Shown here piece after piece: positions 1-11,382 of a stretch of DNA of 64,000 nt (the first letter of the stretch is position 1; each line of letters opens with the position of its first letter). This stretch comes from Klebsormidium nitens (lineage: Eukaryota > Streptophyta > Klebsormidiophyceae > Klebsormidiales > Klebsormidiaceae), in contig DF236990.1 in the NCBI GenBank assembly GCA_000708835.1, positions 186,001 to 250,000 of the forward strand, read 5' to 3'. Both the position numbers and the translations under genes were made by a program. The notes below the pieces were generated by a model, which ran no database searches, was not told the DNA's origin, and saw only the letters and a program-made list of their open reading frames with translations.

Positions 1-147
1 GGGACATGCAGGCACCGGCTGTAGGCGCCAGCGGGGCGCGGCCCTGCAGCTCTGGCTATGTAATTTTATATAGGGCACATGCACCGTTACAGCGTCGTGG
101 CGGGCAGCCGCGCCTGGATAACCGTTACTTACCATTTGTGTCATTGA

Positions 148-855
148 CCATAGCGTTCTAGAAGTAGCGTGCGACCATGCCCCTAACTCAGCCCGGTTGC
201 TTGATGGAGAAGTGCTCGGGGAATTTGGATAAGATTCGTTTGCAGGATAAGGTTCGGCGGCAGTGTTAGGGGCAGTTGAGCTCCAAACACAAGCACCGGG
301 AAATCAAATAGCTCCCGACTACTTGTCCGACCATCTATTCACCTTGTTGTTACACTCAGAGTCTACCCTCGGTGAAGTTTCCACCGTGCCTATCGCGACC
401 GGCCGAGTCGAGTCACAGGCAAAAAATTTGTAATCGACGCCGCCTCTACGAGTTATCGCGCGAGGTTCTAAAGCTACCGCCCAACGTCAAAGTTAATTGC
501 ACATTACCGTAGAGGCTGAACTCCGTGACCGTACGGTGCCTCTGCGCAGTCTGACAGGTTCGGACCGCGTGGTATATTTGGCGGTCGATACATGCGACGC
601 GTGGCCTCCGGTAACATTTTGCTCGTGCGGCGGTACGGCAAATTGCACACTGTGCACGCGCAGAGCATTTTTGCCCCGTAATTGTCACTACTTTCTGTCT
701 GCTGTTTGGATGGGGCACATTTGCGCCGTCGATGGACTTTTTGACGGCTGAAACTACCTTATCCTGCACGGCAATCTTTTTTGAGATCTGGAGTGGTGGC
801 TTCTGCGGCCTCCGAGTTAGGGGCATGGTCGCGGGCTACTTCTAGAACGCTATGG
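148..855. mobile_element. 708-bp element with 42-bp terminal inverted repeats (MITE-like)
   Basis: The segment 148-189 is matched in inverted orientation by 814-855, with about 40 of 42 bases identical; both ends start CCATAGCGTTCTAG. Weaker inverted similarity continues inward, for example GCAGGATAAGG at 243-253 against its complement near 760-770. Long terminal inverted repeats on a short body are typical of non-autonomous DNA transposons. The interior has reading frames of up to 126 codons on the minus strand, but I recognise no transposase motif in them. I could not identify a clear target-site duplication: the left flank ends in TTGA and the right flank begins ACTCC. It may therefore be old, or be a plain inverted duplication. 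Superfamily not assignable. Confidence 0.6.
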
Positions 856-2189
856 ACTCCCTCTCTCGCTCAGCCTTGAGTCCGAGGCTTCATCCTTCCC
901 TTAACACATGGTGATTGATTTCAACCGATTGGATCGAACACACTTACCAATCAGTTAGGCACTGTAGATGGTCACCGTCTTACATAACGTGCTCAGTAGC
1001 CGCTCAGCTAGCTCAGCTTCTTCTCTTGGCTCTGTCAATCTAACAAGGCGTTGGATGGCTTATATTTTTCTTATTATTACGGCCTGAACTCGAAGAATGA
1101 TTTCAGTCTATTCTGCACTTAAAATATGTGCTTCTCACCTTGTTTCAAGGGCCACTTGACTGTAACTATCCGATTAAGTCAGTCCTTGCTCGATTTACGC
1201 TACTTTTGCATCCATGTACGCTAAAATATGGCTTGGAAAGGCCGGAGACCTTTGCTGAATTCCGCGTGCATCAATGCCGAGTAATGAAGCCGTTTTATGG
1301 AAGATCAAAGCAGGGGTACTAGTACGGCTTGTAACCTTGAAGCGAAGCTTCGTTCTTTGATCCCTGGCCGTAGTAATCAAGGTACCACTTGACAAAGTGG
1401 CCTAGTCCAGTCTCGAGGTCAGTGGACGGGTTGTACCTGTGACAAGAAAGACCGATGATTATGTCTCCAAATAGCCGTAAAGTTCTAGTAAGAGCATCTA
1501 GTGCTGGACCACGTTGACTACATCTATAAAAGAGTCATCTTATTTCATCCAAGGAGCTTTCACAATTTTTCGTCCTCTTTCTTTACGCGGCTGAAGCATA
1601 TGACTGCCAACAGAAGTTACCGAAGTAAGCAGAAGCAAAATCGACGAAACTTTGAGAAGTGTCCGCCTACAACAGCAGCGTAGAGCTTCGATCCAGCTTG
1701 CTCTCAGATTTCAATAGCCGATCCGTATTGGTGGCACTGTTCCGCCGCTACTGGCTCTGAACGGAAACATTTGCAACCTTGCAGCGGAACAAACAAGCAG
1801 TACCTGCAGGTTTTATGGATGAAGACCTCTGTCCGTCTCCAATGTCTGATTCAGAAAGGGTATACTAAACCCGAGCTAAAGCGCAGAGAGGCGTGCTCAC
1901 CCAAGCTCATTTCGTGCTCTGGTCACGTTAGCATGCGTGAAGGGGACGTCGCCAGTACTGGGCATCGGAATGTAACTGCGAGCAGGAAACGGAGAGGATT
2001 CCCAACAAGAACAATAAGCCTGATCGTCCGACTAACTTTTGAAGCGTCTCTTTAAAGGTCGAGAAGAAGGTAAAGCCGTTACAGTCGAGAATCTCGAGTC
2101 CGGGATCTGACGCCCCTCAATTCTTGAACGGCCTTCAAACCTCTGATTATGAAACGGCAAGCACTGTAAATACCTCGAGCTCCAGAAGT
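856..2189. other. No gene recognised; probably intron or 3' flank of GAE
   Basis: I see no reading frame with family resemblance on either strand. I looked here on the minus strand for the missing last GAE exon (expected to encode a MPGNGDVPFTHANIS-like stretch) and did not find it. If that exon lies beyond the window edge, this stretch and the inverted-repeat element are part of a GAE intron longer than 2.7 kb; otherwise they are downstream flank. Confidence 0.5.
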
Positions 2190-2800
2190 GATTCAGGCAG
2201 ATGTGCTTCTCCAGGAAGCCCCACGAAACGAAGACTTCCCTGACGTTGCAAACTCTATATCCTTGAGACTCTGACGCTTTTCATTGCTTGGAAGGGCCTG
2301 AAGATCAAGCTTAACGCCCCGCCCCCGAAAGTCCTCTAAGCACTCAGAACCAGTCATTATCGGATGGCCTCCTGCCCGAGGTGCAAAAATCTTTGCGAAG
2401 CCTCCAAAATCTTTGACATTGCAAGATCAAACTAGTCTAAAGCTCGAGCGACATCGACTCCCAAGAGGCCCCAGAGAGTGCTAAGCTCAACGGCTCGCTC
2501 CCGCAGAGCCTCCACAATTTGAAAACGACTCACTTCCGGATGGCTTCCCGGTTCAGATTTCTCCGGGATGACTAAGAAACATCAAGATTTTCAAACGTTG
2601 CATATCTGTCGTTTTCGACACTCTTAACGACCTCGATTCCTAAAAGGCCCAAGAGAGTGTTAAGCTTAACGGCTCCACCCCGCAAAGCCTCCACACTTCA
2701 AACACCACTCACTTCCGGATGGCTTCCCGGTTCAGATGCTTCTCCAGGATGCCCACGAACGTGCTGACTTGCACCGGCTGCGTGTTTCCCAGGTTGAACG
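2190..2800. repeat. ~178-bp degenerate tandem array duplicating the end of GAE exon 8 and its splice donor
   Basis: The phrase CGGATGGCTTCCCGGTTCAG occurs at about 2716-2735 (genuine exon 8 end) and again at about 2537-2556, with a more decayed copy near 2361. The phrase TGCTTCTCCAGGA occurs at about 2735 and again near 2204. Intervening sequence is shared too: AGAGTGTTAAGCTTAACGGC near 2654 against AGAGTGCTAAGCTCAACGGC near 2475. Spacing is about 175-180 bp, giving about four copies. Read on the minus strand, each unit begins with the exon 8 end and a GTGAGT donor, followed by intron sequence. The array therefore grew by duplicating across an exon-intron junction. Confidence 0.8.
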
Positions 2801-5800
2801 TCCGCAGCTGCGCGCGCTGGCCCAGCTTGCGCCCCTCGGACCCGATGCTCGGCTCCGCGGTGTCCAGGCTCGCTATGCAGCCCTTGACGACGTCATCGAT
2901 GAACGTGAAGTCACGTGCCAGCTCGGTCTGGTCCGGGCCCTGGAAGATCTTGATCGGCTGGCGGTCCATGATGTTACGCGTGAAGGAGAAGTAGGCCATG
3001 TCGGGGCGGCCCCAGGGGCCGTACACGGTGAAGAACCTGGGGGCGAGAGCAGTGTGAATAAGCTTGGATGCTGGTTCGAGAAAAGGGTAAGCACAGTGCG
3101 AATAGTTTCAGATGCGAGTTCGAAGAGATTGGCGAAAACCCTGGGTATCGGAAGAGCGTAACTATTATTCAGGTACGAGGGCGAAGTAAGGGGTGGAATG
3201 GCGGATTGCATTTGAGTCAGCGCTGAGGACGAATACCCTGGAGCTTCTCAGAGGACCCGCGAAGATTCACTGAGAGGGATGTCAATTCTGGCTCAAAGAA
3301 CGGGGTGATGTTTAATAATGTCGAAAACATGAAACAGTGTAAGTGCAAACAGAGGGTGGAAAGAATCATCGTGCAAGGACTCTTGGCTGAAAAGAAGGCT
3401 CAGGAAACAGTTGTCCTGATGGTCGAACACGCCACAACATTCAAGCATACGAAGTAACAACATGCCTTGCAAAGGTTTGGTACACGCGGCAGTACCTGAG
3501 AGCCGTGATGGAGAGGCCGTAGATGTGGTTGTACGTGTGCCCCAAAACTTCGTCAGCTTTCTGGAAGAAGCAGGTCAAACGAGAAACGTCAGCGAGTAGC
3601 CCCAAACGAGAAATGTCAGCGAGTAGCCCGCAGAAACGAGAGAAGATTGGCACCACGGGCGCTGACATCAGCACCAGCTACCAGGTACTTGCGGCGCACA
3701 GAGGTGGTAAAGTTTCTATCCCTCCGAACGGTAGCCGAAATGAAAGTTGAGAATTTAAAATGGCAGAGCGAAGCGTCCGGAATATACGATCTCCGCAGCT
3801 GACGTCAGCTGGGGCGTACCTTGGTCGCTGCATACAAGCTGGCGGGCTGGTCGGTCCGGTCATCTTCCGAGAAGGGCACCTGTAAGCAAAAACAGGCCGA
3901 GGTCAGCTTGAGAACGTCAAATTTTTGCAGAAACTTATATCTGATAAAGCTATTGGATTATGCAGTTAGATTATCAAGAAGACACCAGTCTGACAAGGGT
4001 GTCAACGGATTTGCTCAGGAAACAGCGCGTGAAGATCGACTCGTGCATTCATGCCGGAGATTCCCCACCTTTTCGTTCGTCCCGTAGACACTGCTCGAGG
4101 ACGCATACACGATGGCTGGTTGAGGCTTCGCATTCTGCAGGGCAGACGACACTTGTTTAAATCGAAGTCTGGTCAAGCATCTAATGCAGGCAATTGCTCT
4201 CGACGGAGTTTGCAAGACTTGAGCGCAGCAGGAGCTTGATGTGCTAAGAGCTGATCAACGAAGCAAAATGCTTTCATTGGAGCCAACTAGCGGGACATTC
4301 CGATGAAGATGGGGGACAATGGTCTGACAGCTCGACTTTCGTGAAGTGGATTGACTATAACAATCTAAATAAGAGGAAAACGAAAGCAGGCACTCATCCT
4401 CCTTGGCATGAGGAGCCCGAGGATGTCGCATGCAAGTATGTTCAGGCATTGAAGCTGATTCCGGCGAAGGCTTAGGCAGGACTTACCTTGCATTCCTCAA
4501 ACAGTGACACAAACCCGGCGATGTTGCTGTGCACATAAGCCTTGGGATTGTGGACAGCGTATCTAACTCCAGCCTGCGGTACAAGAAAGAATTGGCTCAA
4601 TATCATGTATGGATCCAAGGAAGACCGCTGTCAACGGGACCAAAAGCTCACTCATTCCAACAAAATAGATAACAGCTCCTTTTATTTCTCGGAATCACAG
4701 CTTCGCTTCAGAACTCGCTGAAACTCTGCTCGAAGTTGATGGATGATAGGAAGCAAGACTGCCGTCAAAACGACCAGCGAGCTTCGAACGTAACGGCTTC
4801 TCCTGTATTCTGGAAGAACAGCTTGAGTCTATCAAGCTCAGAGCATCTGTTTGGAAGACTTGAGCGGGTTGCACTTGCGCCTACTCAACTCGATTCCTGC
4901 AAACCATTGCTTAGACGGAACGCTAGCATCTGGACTCGATGCATCACTCATAACCTGCTTGGACTCAAATGTGGAGGGTCGCTACTTCTCCTCTGGCAAT
5001 TCTGATTCTCACCTGAGCAGCTAAGTGAAGGACGTGCGTGATTCCCGCAAGCTTGAAAAGGCGAGCTAGGAGAGCTTGATCGTTCAGGTCACCCTCCACC
5101 ACGAAACTGTTGACAGACAGAGACGAGCTTCAGTCAGCTTGTGAGCTTCCATGAATTGGGTCTGATCTGAGTTTTGATCACGCATGGCAGCCATTGACCA
5201 TCTTCTTCCTTCTTAGACTTTGTTCGGTGGTGTCTATCAAGAAGACCAAGTCAGTATTGCCTTTGCCCTTCGATCACAACACAGAACTTTGTTTGTCTGC
5301 AAGCTACTGATGAACCTAGATTGTCTCGGTCTGCAAGACTGCTGACGAGGCTGAAACTAAGCTGATACAAACTGATGATAGATGCTGCGATTGGATTCTT
5401 TGGTTTCATCTTGTTCTGATAAGGGCCTTCATCTGCAGTCGTCACATGTGACACCACAATCTGATACAATTCCTATTTGAACCATACCAAGCGGACGACC
5501 TGGTTGAGAGGACTCACATGCCAGCGTTGGCAAGATTCGCGGCACGAGCCCTTTTCAACGCAACTGGATAGTAGTCATTGAAGTTGTCCAGACCAACAAC
5601 TCCGTCTCCCCGCTTCTTCAGAGCCATTGACACATGCGACCCCACAAACCCTGCAGCCCCAGTCACGAGCACAACCAAGTGTCCATCCTCCGAGCGCTCT
5701 GCTGACTTCCGCACAGTTGCCTCCCATGCAGAGCCTCCCCATGTCGGTCGGTAGCTCCCATCCGACGTTTCGTCTGAGTGATGATGTCGTGGAGAGGTGT

Positions 5801-6997
5801 GATGAAGTGCGGTGATGCCACTGAGGATAGTGGGAGAGTCGTTTTAGAGAAAGTCATTAGCGTTCTGCTTTGATTGGATCTGATCAAGTGAGAACAGTGC
5901 CACGAGCTTGTTACTTGCAACAGGAGGCAGGTTGGTGCTGTATGGTGAGATTAGACCTGCCAACACGAGACATGTTTGATTTTCACAGGCAGAAAGCTTT
6001 GCTTCAGATGAATCCCGAGACGATAGTCTACTTGTAATAAGCATTCACTGGTGGCAGCTGATTAGGAGGTCTCCTGGACTGCTTTGCACAGATTGTTTGT
6101 ATCCAGAGAAATCTAGATACGATAAAGTACGTGACCTATGCTTGATTGCCTAGAAAAGATACACATACGGAATTGGAGCAAGTGACAAGGTTTGTTGCTG
6201 AAACCAGATAATGCCATGTACAGTGGATTCATTTTGCGCTCTATGTTATCTTTGAGGGTTTCCTTGCCACCAACGAGTTCTATAGATAAGCAGACCTCCA
6301 AATCCTGAGCAAGTGAGGATGGACCAACAAAGTAAAGCTTCTTCAATCTGCACTGCTCTGAGAAGACCTAAAGTCCACTTCATTGGCCAGCAGAATCAAG
6401 TAGCAACCCGAGCACAGGTCTAAATCCAGTATAACGAGGAAACTATTGCTCATGACCCCTATCTGGACACACTGAATGGAAAGCATGTCTTGTAATGAAA
6501 TGCACGTTCAGAACCCTAGGATGACGCTCAAACCCTAATTTTGCGAGGAACCCTAATGGTGCCACAGCCACCCAGGAAAGACGACTTCAAAACATTGCAT
6601 GGATGGAAGCTTACATGATCAGGAGAATTGCTACACCGCAGAAGACCTTCAGCAGATTGTCTGTGCTGCGTGTAGGATTCCGGAAGCTCGGAGTGCCACG
6701 CCCCTTGCTCTCATCCGCTCCGACAGCAGCCATCCTGCTTATCGCCAACGCAGGCCCTCTTTCAGCAAGAGCAGGATCCACTTTTGCGTGGGGCGGACTT
6801 GCAGGCCACCAGAAGCCACCAATGACCTGCTTGGGACTGTGGTGTCCCTTCTTTGTGTCACCGTGAGTCAGCTCTTTGAGGCGAGGACTGCCTCCCTCAA
6901 CGTCGTATTCTGAGAGATGCGAGTCAAATGGTGTGTAGGGTGCCTTCCGCCGCTTTCTGTGCCTGGGCGAATCAGCAGGGGCTGCTATATGGTTCAT
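2713..6997 (-). CDS. GAE: UDP-glucuronate 4-epimerase (Golgi type II membrane protein), eight exons, 3' end incomplete
   Basis: Interconverts UDP-glucuronate and UDP-galacturonate in the Golgi, supplying the precursor of pectin-type polymers. Exons (minus): 6997-6615, 5820-5518, 5106-5013, 4573-4487, 4134-4069, 3879-3820, 3560-3496, 3036-2713; frames join cleanly at GT-AG sites to give 460 residues. The ATG at 6997 opens a cytosolic basic tail, followed by a membrane anchor at about residues 115-133 that spans the first intron. The family signature WGGSAWEATVR precedes an extended SDR fold: nucleotide-binding TGAAGFVG (181-188), YASSSSVYG (299-307) and catalytic YAATK (Tyr327, Lys331), then YGPWGRPDMAYFSFTRNI and LARDFTFIDD. 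Exon 8 ends CGGAA|GTGAGT. The expected last ~45-50 residues are not found in the 2.7 kb downstream. Reading through gives an immediate TGA, so a shortened protein is possible but unlikely given the strong donor. The N-terminus is longer than in land-plant homologues I know. Confidence 0.94.
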
Positions 6998-8288
6998 GCA
7001 AGGGATCTACTTTCGATACTTCTCTGCAGCTCAACCAGACCACAATCTGCATGAGCTTCTCCTGATGAAATCTCGAAATTGTCGGACTGGGCAGGAGTGC
7101 CGCATTGGATCAATTGAACAGCTGGCGCTCTCAGCTGAATTGACAATGCGCTGCTCCCTGTTGACATCAGCATTTACATCAGCTTCTGATAGAGAGGGAC
7201 TTGTGACGTTAGGAGAGCGGGTTTTGGTCGAACTCGAATAGCATAGGCTGTCTTTGAAGGCGGCTACATAATGATTTCTCGGAGGTCACTCCCCTGAAAG
7301 ATAAAGTTCAACTTATCAACTTAGCAGCGGATTCAATGCAGTTCTGCAATGTCGTTTGCACTGTCCGACGCGCTTTGTCGCAGGAACTCTTGACCCTTCA
7401 GAAGACACAGAGAGAGCTGATCGGCAGCGCTTTTGCGCAACTGGCAGCGCCCAATATTGGACGTATTCTCACTGTGTCCTACTCAGAGCGGCATGCTCGT
7501 TGCAGGACGTGCGACGACGTGATGTAACCAGGGACTACTTTGCGTTACATACCAATCCAAGCGACTACAGCCGCTATCACGGGCAAGTGGTCAATGGCAT
7601 CCAGTGTAACGCCAGGGTCACAAAGCACCCTTGCAACCGGTTCCAGGCTCCGAGGGGTACTTTGCACGTCCGCCCGGAACCAAGATTTTGATGACTTTGA
7701 CCCAAATAGGGTTAGCAGCAGAGTCCAGCATCCAAATTTTGTCTCCGGACAGACGTCTCAACACCATGCTCTGGAGGCCTGGTTAAGCCTGGTTATACAG
7801 CTTTTGGCCCTAACCAATACATACAGACCTGTTTCTGCGAGGAACCGAGAATCTTACCGCGCCCGGGAACTTATGAGCCGTCCAATCAATCTTGTTTTCT
7901 ATCGGACGGTAGGTAGCATTTTTTTCGGATTCTAAGAGGCGCTTCGTGACCGTGGTGCGCCGATCGGATTCAATGGCACGGACGGTCAGGAAGAAACGAG
8001 CTTGTCAAAGCTCTGAAAGCTGGCTACAAGATCGCAAGATTACCGGTACTTCAAGGACAATAGATTCAAGGTTCCGAAGTTCGCCCTTCCCATACTCATA
8101 CTCACACTCACCTAACGGTCCAGTTTGCCCTGCAGTCGATCTCAAGTAGACCTCATGTCAGATATTTGGACAGGTAGCGGAGTGCACCCAAGAATTTTCA
8201 AACGCGCTCGTAGTCTCAACCGTCAGATCGCGCCAAGGCGTCGTCGAGGGTCGAACGACGATCGGAAAGCATAAAGTGCTGAAGCTTG
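6998..8288. promoter_or_regulatory. GAE upstream region; no gene recognised
   Basis: This is sequence 5' of the GAE start codon and should contain its promoter and 5' leader. I see no convincing TATA element at a useful distance and no protein family in any frame. A 131-codon plus-strand frame at 7540-7935 and a 111-codon one at 7356-7691 have no recognisable motif. I also searched for decayed copies of HCF173 exons 13-15, which would be expected here on the minus strand, and did not see them. Confidence 0.4.
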
Positions 8289-8423
8289 CCTTGAGCCAAT
8301 ATACGTGATCAAGAGGTCGCCCAGTTGATCGTTCTTGTGGACGGCGGGCGGCCCGGCGGGCGGTTGCTTATCTCGGTCCGGGCATGGGCCTCCGGGCGCC
8401 AGCGGAGCTCACGTGGACTCATT
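8289..8423 (-). pseudogene. Decayed copy of HCF173 exon 12
   Basis: On the minus strand this matches the genuine exon at 36,205-36,082. Shared blocks include GTCCACGTG, GCTGGCG, GATAAGCAACCGCC, CCGCCGTCC and GATCAACTGGGCG, followed by CTCTTGA and GCTCAAG. The copy keeps the start of the protein motif (VHVSSAG) and then breaks: small insertions of several bases after the GATAAGCAACCG block and before the GCTCAAG end shift the frame, and the aligned frame contains stops. The donor position reads AAG|GCAAGC instead of AAG|GTACAT. It lies in the same orientation as the intact gene, about 28 kb downstream. Confidence 0.85.
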
Positions 8424-8920
8424 TTGTTGCGGCCTTCGGGAGATAAGAGCGGACCACAATTCGGCTCGTAGCGGAAGTGAACGGAAGAAGGAGAAAGCAA
8501 TCTTCCTGGAAAGGAAGTGTCATCAAGCTGAATTAGCGCAAAGAATGTCTTCATATGAACAGGAGCGACGTACTGAAATCCCGACCGGTTCGCACGCAGA
8601 CAGATCCTTCTAGAAAAGCCAGACCGGGAGCCAGACTCTTCTTTTGATCGTCACGGTTAGCTACGTTGATCAGAGGAACAGGACCTCGCCAAGCACCCCT
8701 GCATGAAAATCCAAAGCTTAGAGGGGCGCATTAAACAAACGTCCATACCTTCCACACTCGTGAGCATGGTTTTCATATTGAACTAGAGAACTACGTGCTG
8801 CAGCAATCATGTTCGCGTGCTTCTATTACTGAATGACCGGCGTACTTGAAGTTTTTGAAAGCAGCCGTGTCAAGTAAAGCTTTCGAAATACGGACCATGG
8901 AGCCACGAGATGGCCTGGGA

Positions 8921-9022
8921 GTTTTGGGCTCTTCGAGGTAGCCGCAATTGTTTCGACGAGAAGCTCAGAACAAACGCGCGCAGCCGTCTTCGTACGTTAG
9001 GTCCGTATGCATGAGCTTGCTG
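8921..9022 (-). pseudogene. Decayed copy of HCF173 exon 11
   Basis: This matches the genuine exon at 36,949-36,834. On the plus strand, the block CGTCTTCGTACGT at about 8985 equals the same block in the genuine exon near 36,896. It is flanked by AAACGCGC on one side and GAGCTTGCTG (genuine GAACTTGCTG) on the other, and TTGGGCTCTTCGAGGTA corresponds to TGGGCTCCTTGAGGTAC. Insertions of about 6 and 3 bases and a deletion of roughly ten or more bases break the frame. It lies 5' of the exon 12 relic on the minus strand with about 498 bp between them (629 bp in the intact gene). Order, orientation and an intron are thus kept, which argues for a DNA-level duplication rather than a retrocopy. Confidence 0.82.
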
Positions 9023-9562
9023 TTGGACCAAAGTTGCCCAATTTTAAACGCACCTTAAAAAAAGACGATGGAACAGCTTCGTGAACATACTTTCGGTGAG
9101 CAGGCGGGATAATTTGAAGGGATGGGGGATGGGAAGGAAACCCAGAGTGCTTCGTGAAGGAAGATCCGAATGGCTCGTTCAAGGGAGGAAGAACGGCAGC
9201 TTGGGATATACCTAAGGCGTTATGAACACAGAGCCCCCCTTGAAAGAATTGAGAATTGCCCCTTCGTCATCCGGGCGCTAGATCGCAAGATCTAGAACCG
9301 GCCCTTCTTCACAGGCCTACGGCGTCCCTTTTCCACCTCAACGTGAAGTGGCATCATACGTCTGCCCCCTAACAGAGGCTACTAGGAAGGGACGATTATC
9401 ATGGCCACTGCCGCCAAGCGATTATTTCTAAGCGAAAGCTGTCTGCAAGTTGCCACGATGACTTGGGACGATCTTCCAAGCGGCATATACGTCGGTACTT
9501 TCTGGATCTGGTTGCTGTTACAAAAGTAAGAAGGAAGCTATACACAGGATGATTGCTTGCGC
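9023..9562. other. Gene-less spacer between HCF173 relics and repeat region
   Basis: I see no reading frame with family resemblance and no clear repeat unit. Relics of HCF173 exon 10 or earlier would be expected on the minus strand from here upward, but none is recognisable. Confidence 0.4.
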
Positions 9563-10455
9563 ATCATGGAGGGAAAGCGCAGCAACTAGTCAGACGTCAG
9601 CAAAAGCAGCCGCTAATTTTGCCGCAGCTTTCATCAACTCGAGGCGTGAAGTCCAAAGCGCAGCCCCGGCGAGCATAACAAGAGGACGCGATACGCGCGC
9701 AGAAATAGAAAGAGTGATCTTGGGTAGAAAGTGGAAAGGCCCACAGGGAACTGGTTTAGGCTACGAGCGCAGCTCCAGAGCGCGAGGAAGTTGTCTAAAG
9801 GCTAGAGTCTTCGATACTGGAAGGCCAAATCTCTGATGCTTCTTGAGGTTGGCGTCAGAATTCTCCAGCAGAACTCTCCGCAGGGAGAGCCGCCAGCAGA
9901 CAAGGTCTACTACCATCAAAACCAGCCCCCTAACAAGTCGACAGACGGCTGAGAAGGACAAATCTCGTCGAATTCCTAGATCTGTGGCAGACGAAAGACC
10001 TTGAGCTCATGCTAAGACTCGGACGTCGACAACTTGACACCATCCAGAAACGCTAAGACTCGGTTGCACGACTATCATGCAGGCCACTACCGTTATTTTT
10101 TGATCTCTCAGACGACAGCCTTTTGCGGAACATTTAGATTCTTTGTTTTGCTCTGGTCGGAAATTGGGCTCTAGCTGAACGAAGCTGGGAAGGAACTTGA
10201 AGTGCATATCATTCAAAATGATGGTGCAGCAAGTCAGACGTCAGCAAAAGCATGCAAAACGTCCCGGATATTCCGTCGCAGCTCTTGTCGACTCAGGGCG
10301 TGAGATTTTTGAAGGCGAACCAGAGCATAACAGAGCCGAAGAGATGCCGCAAAACTTGAAGTATTGCTCCTTGGAAAGAAAGTGGAAAGGCCCAGATGTA
10401 CAAGGTTTTGCCAGTCTTCGAGGGCTGCTTCAAATCAAGGCGAGAGGAAGCTGAT
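9563..10455. repeat. 644-bp offset tandem duplication (two diverged copies)
   Basis: CAGACGTCAGCAAAAGCA occurs at 9591 and 10235. The following ~240 bp align in order: a CCGCAGCTTT/GTCGCAGCTCTTGTC block, ACTCGAGGCGTGA against ACTCAGGGCGTGA, GAAAGTGGAAAGGCCCA in both (about 9729 and 10379), and GCGAGAGGAAG against GCGCGAGGAAG. Copies are perhaps 65-70% identical by eye. No conserved reading frame is kept between them, so I treat both as non-coding. The remainder up to about 11,380 shows no gene. Confidence 0.75.
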
Positions 10456-11380
10456 TGGTTTTGACAGTCCAGAACTTAGAATGATCCAGTGCAGTACGTT
10501 TTTCGTAAGCAAGGATAAGAACCGCACGCACGATACCACATCATGCCATAATGGAGAAGAAGGAAAGCTATAAGTAGATCTCCATGCAAGTCGCTTCAAT
10601 ACAACATGGCCTCAGCAGCATCTGATCTACATGCGCCCAGTTGGCGAGTTTGCCAACAGCCAAGGCATCATAGCCAGCCATTCGACTTTCAAAGGATCGA
10701 GGCGGTAGAAAGCAGCAAGGAGCTCGCACGTGGAAGAAATCAAGCTAGAATGTTACGCATTTGCCGATTGTGTGTATCTGCTGCGAGAAGAGCATGCAGC
10801 AGCCTTGTTACTGCGAAAGCAGGCGCTTCGGCATCAAAGCTCTACCAAGTAGATAGCTTCTTGGGAAAGCCCATGTCCTTTAAATCCTTGCATATCAAAG
10901 CGAGCTAGTGAGACATCAATCGGAAGTAGATGAGGAAGCGCAAGACGAGCCCAAACTTGCAAGAACTCCGTCAAGCGTTGAGTTGGTCATCAAACTGGCG
11001 ATTGCAAACTTCGAACGAGATCGTTGCTTTGTGGTGCTCAACCCAACACTGTGTTCTGGCACCACGAATATCAAGAGAGAGGCAATGCTTTCTGAAGAAT
11101 CACAGGTGCCAAATGATTTCTACCACAATCACGGCCAGTCACCCGACGAACATCAGAATTAAGGCTTAAAAGTCACCACTCCTGAGAAGAACCCAAGATT
11201 GCGAGCTAGAGACAAGATACTTCAGAGCATGTTCATAAGCTGCGCTTGAAGGAAAACGTCTGCCAGTAGCAGCTGATCGAACATCAGCGAAGGATTCTTC
11301 TCATGGTTGATATCTTGCCGCTTCTTAGTGTGACGTGGCGTCATCCGCATCCAAATTTCTCTACTGGGCAAATTCCCACG
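10456..11380. other. No gene recognised; degenerate repeat sequence
   Basis: Open frames of 84 to 100 codons occur on the plus strand (for example 10,606-10,908), but none has a recognisable motif. The signature fragment ATCACGGCCAGTCAC near 11,132 links this stretch to the wider repeat family further right. Confidence 0.4.
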
Positions 11381-11382
11381 TG

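Noticed and set aside
446-826. 126-codon minus-strand open frame inside the inverted-repeat element
   Set aside because: No recognisable motif or domain, and it ends inside the terminal repeat; treated as part of the element, not a gene.
6599-6913. Overlapping plus-strand frames of about 87-104 codons
   Set aside because: They lie antisense to GAE exon 1, whose frame, splice donor and membrane segment fit the family.
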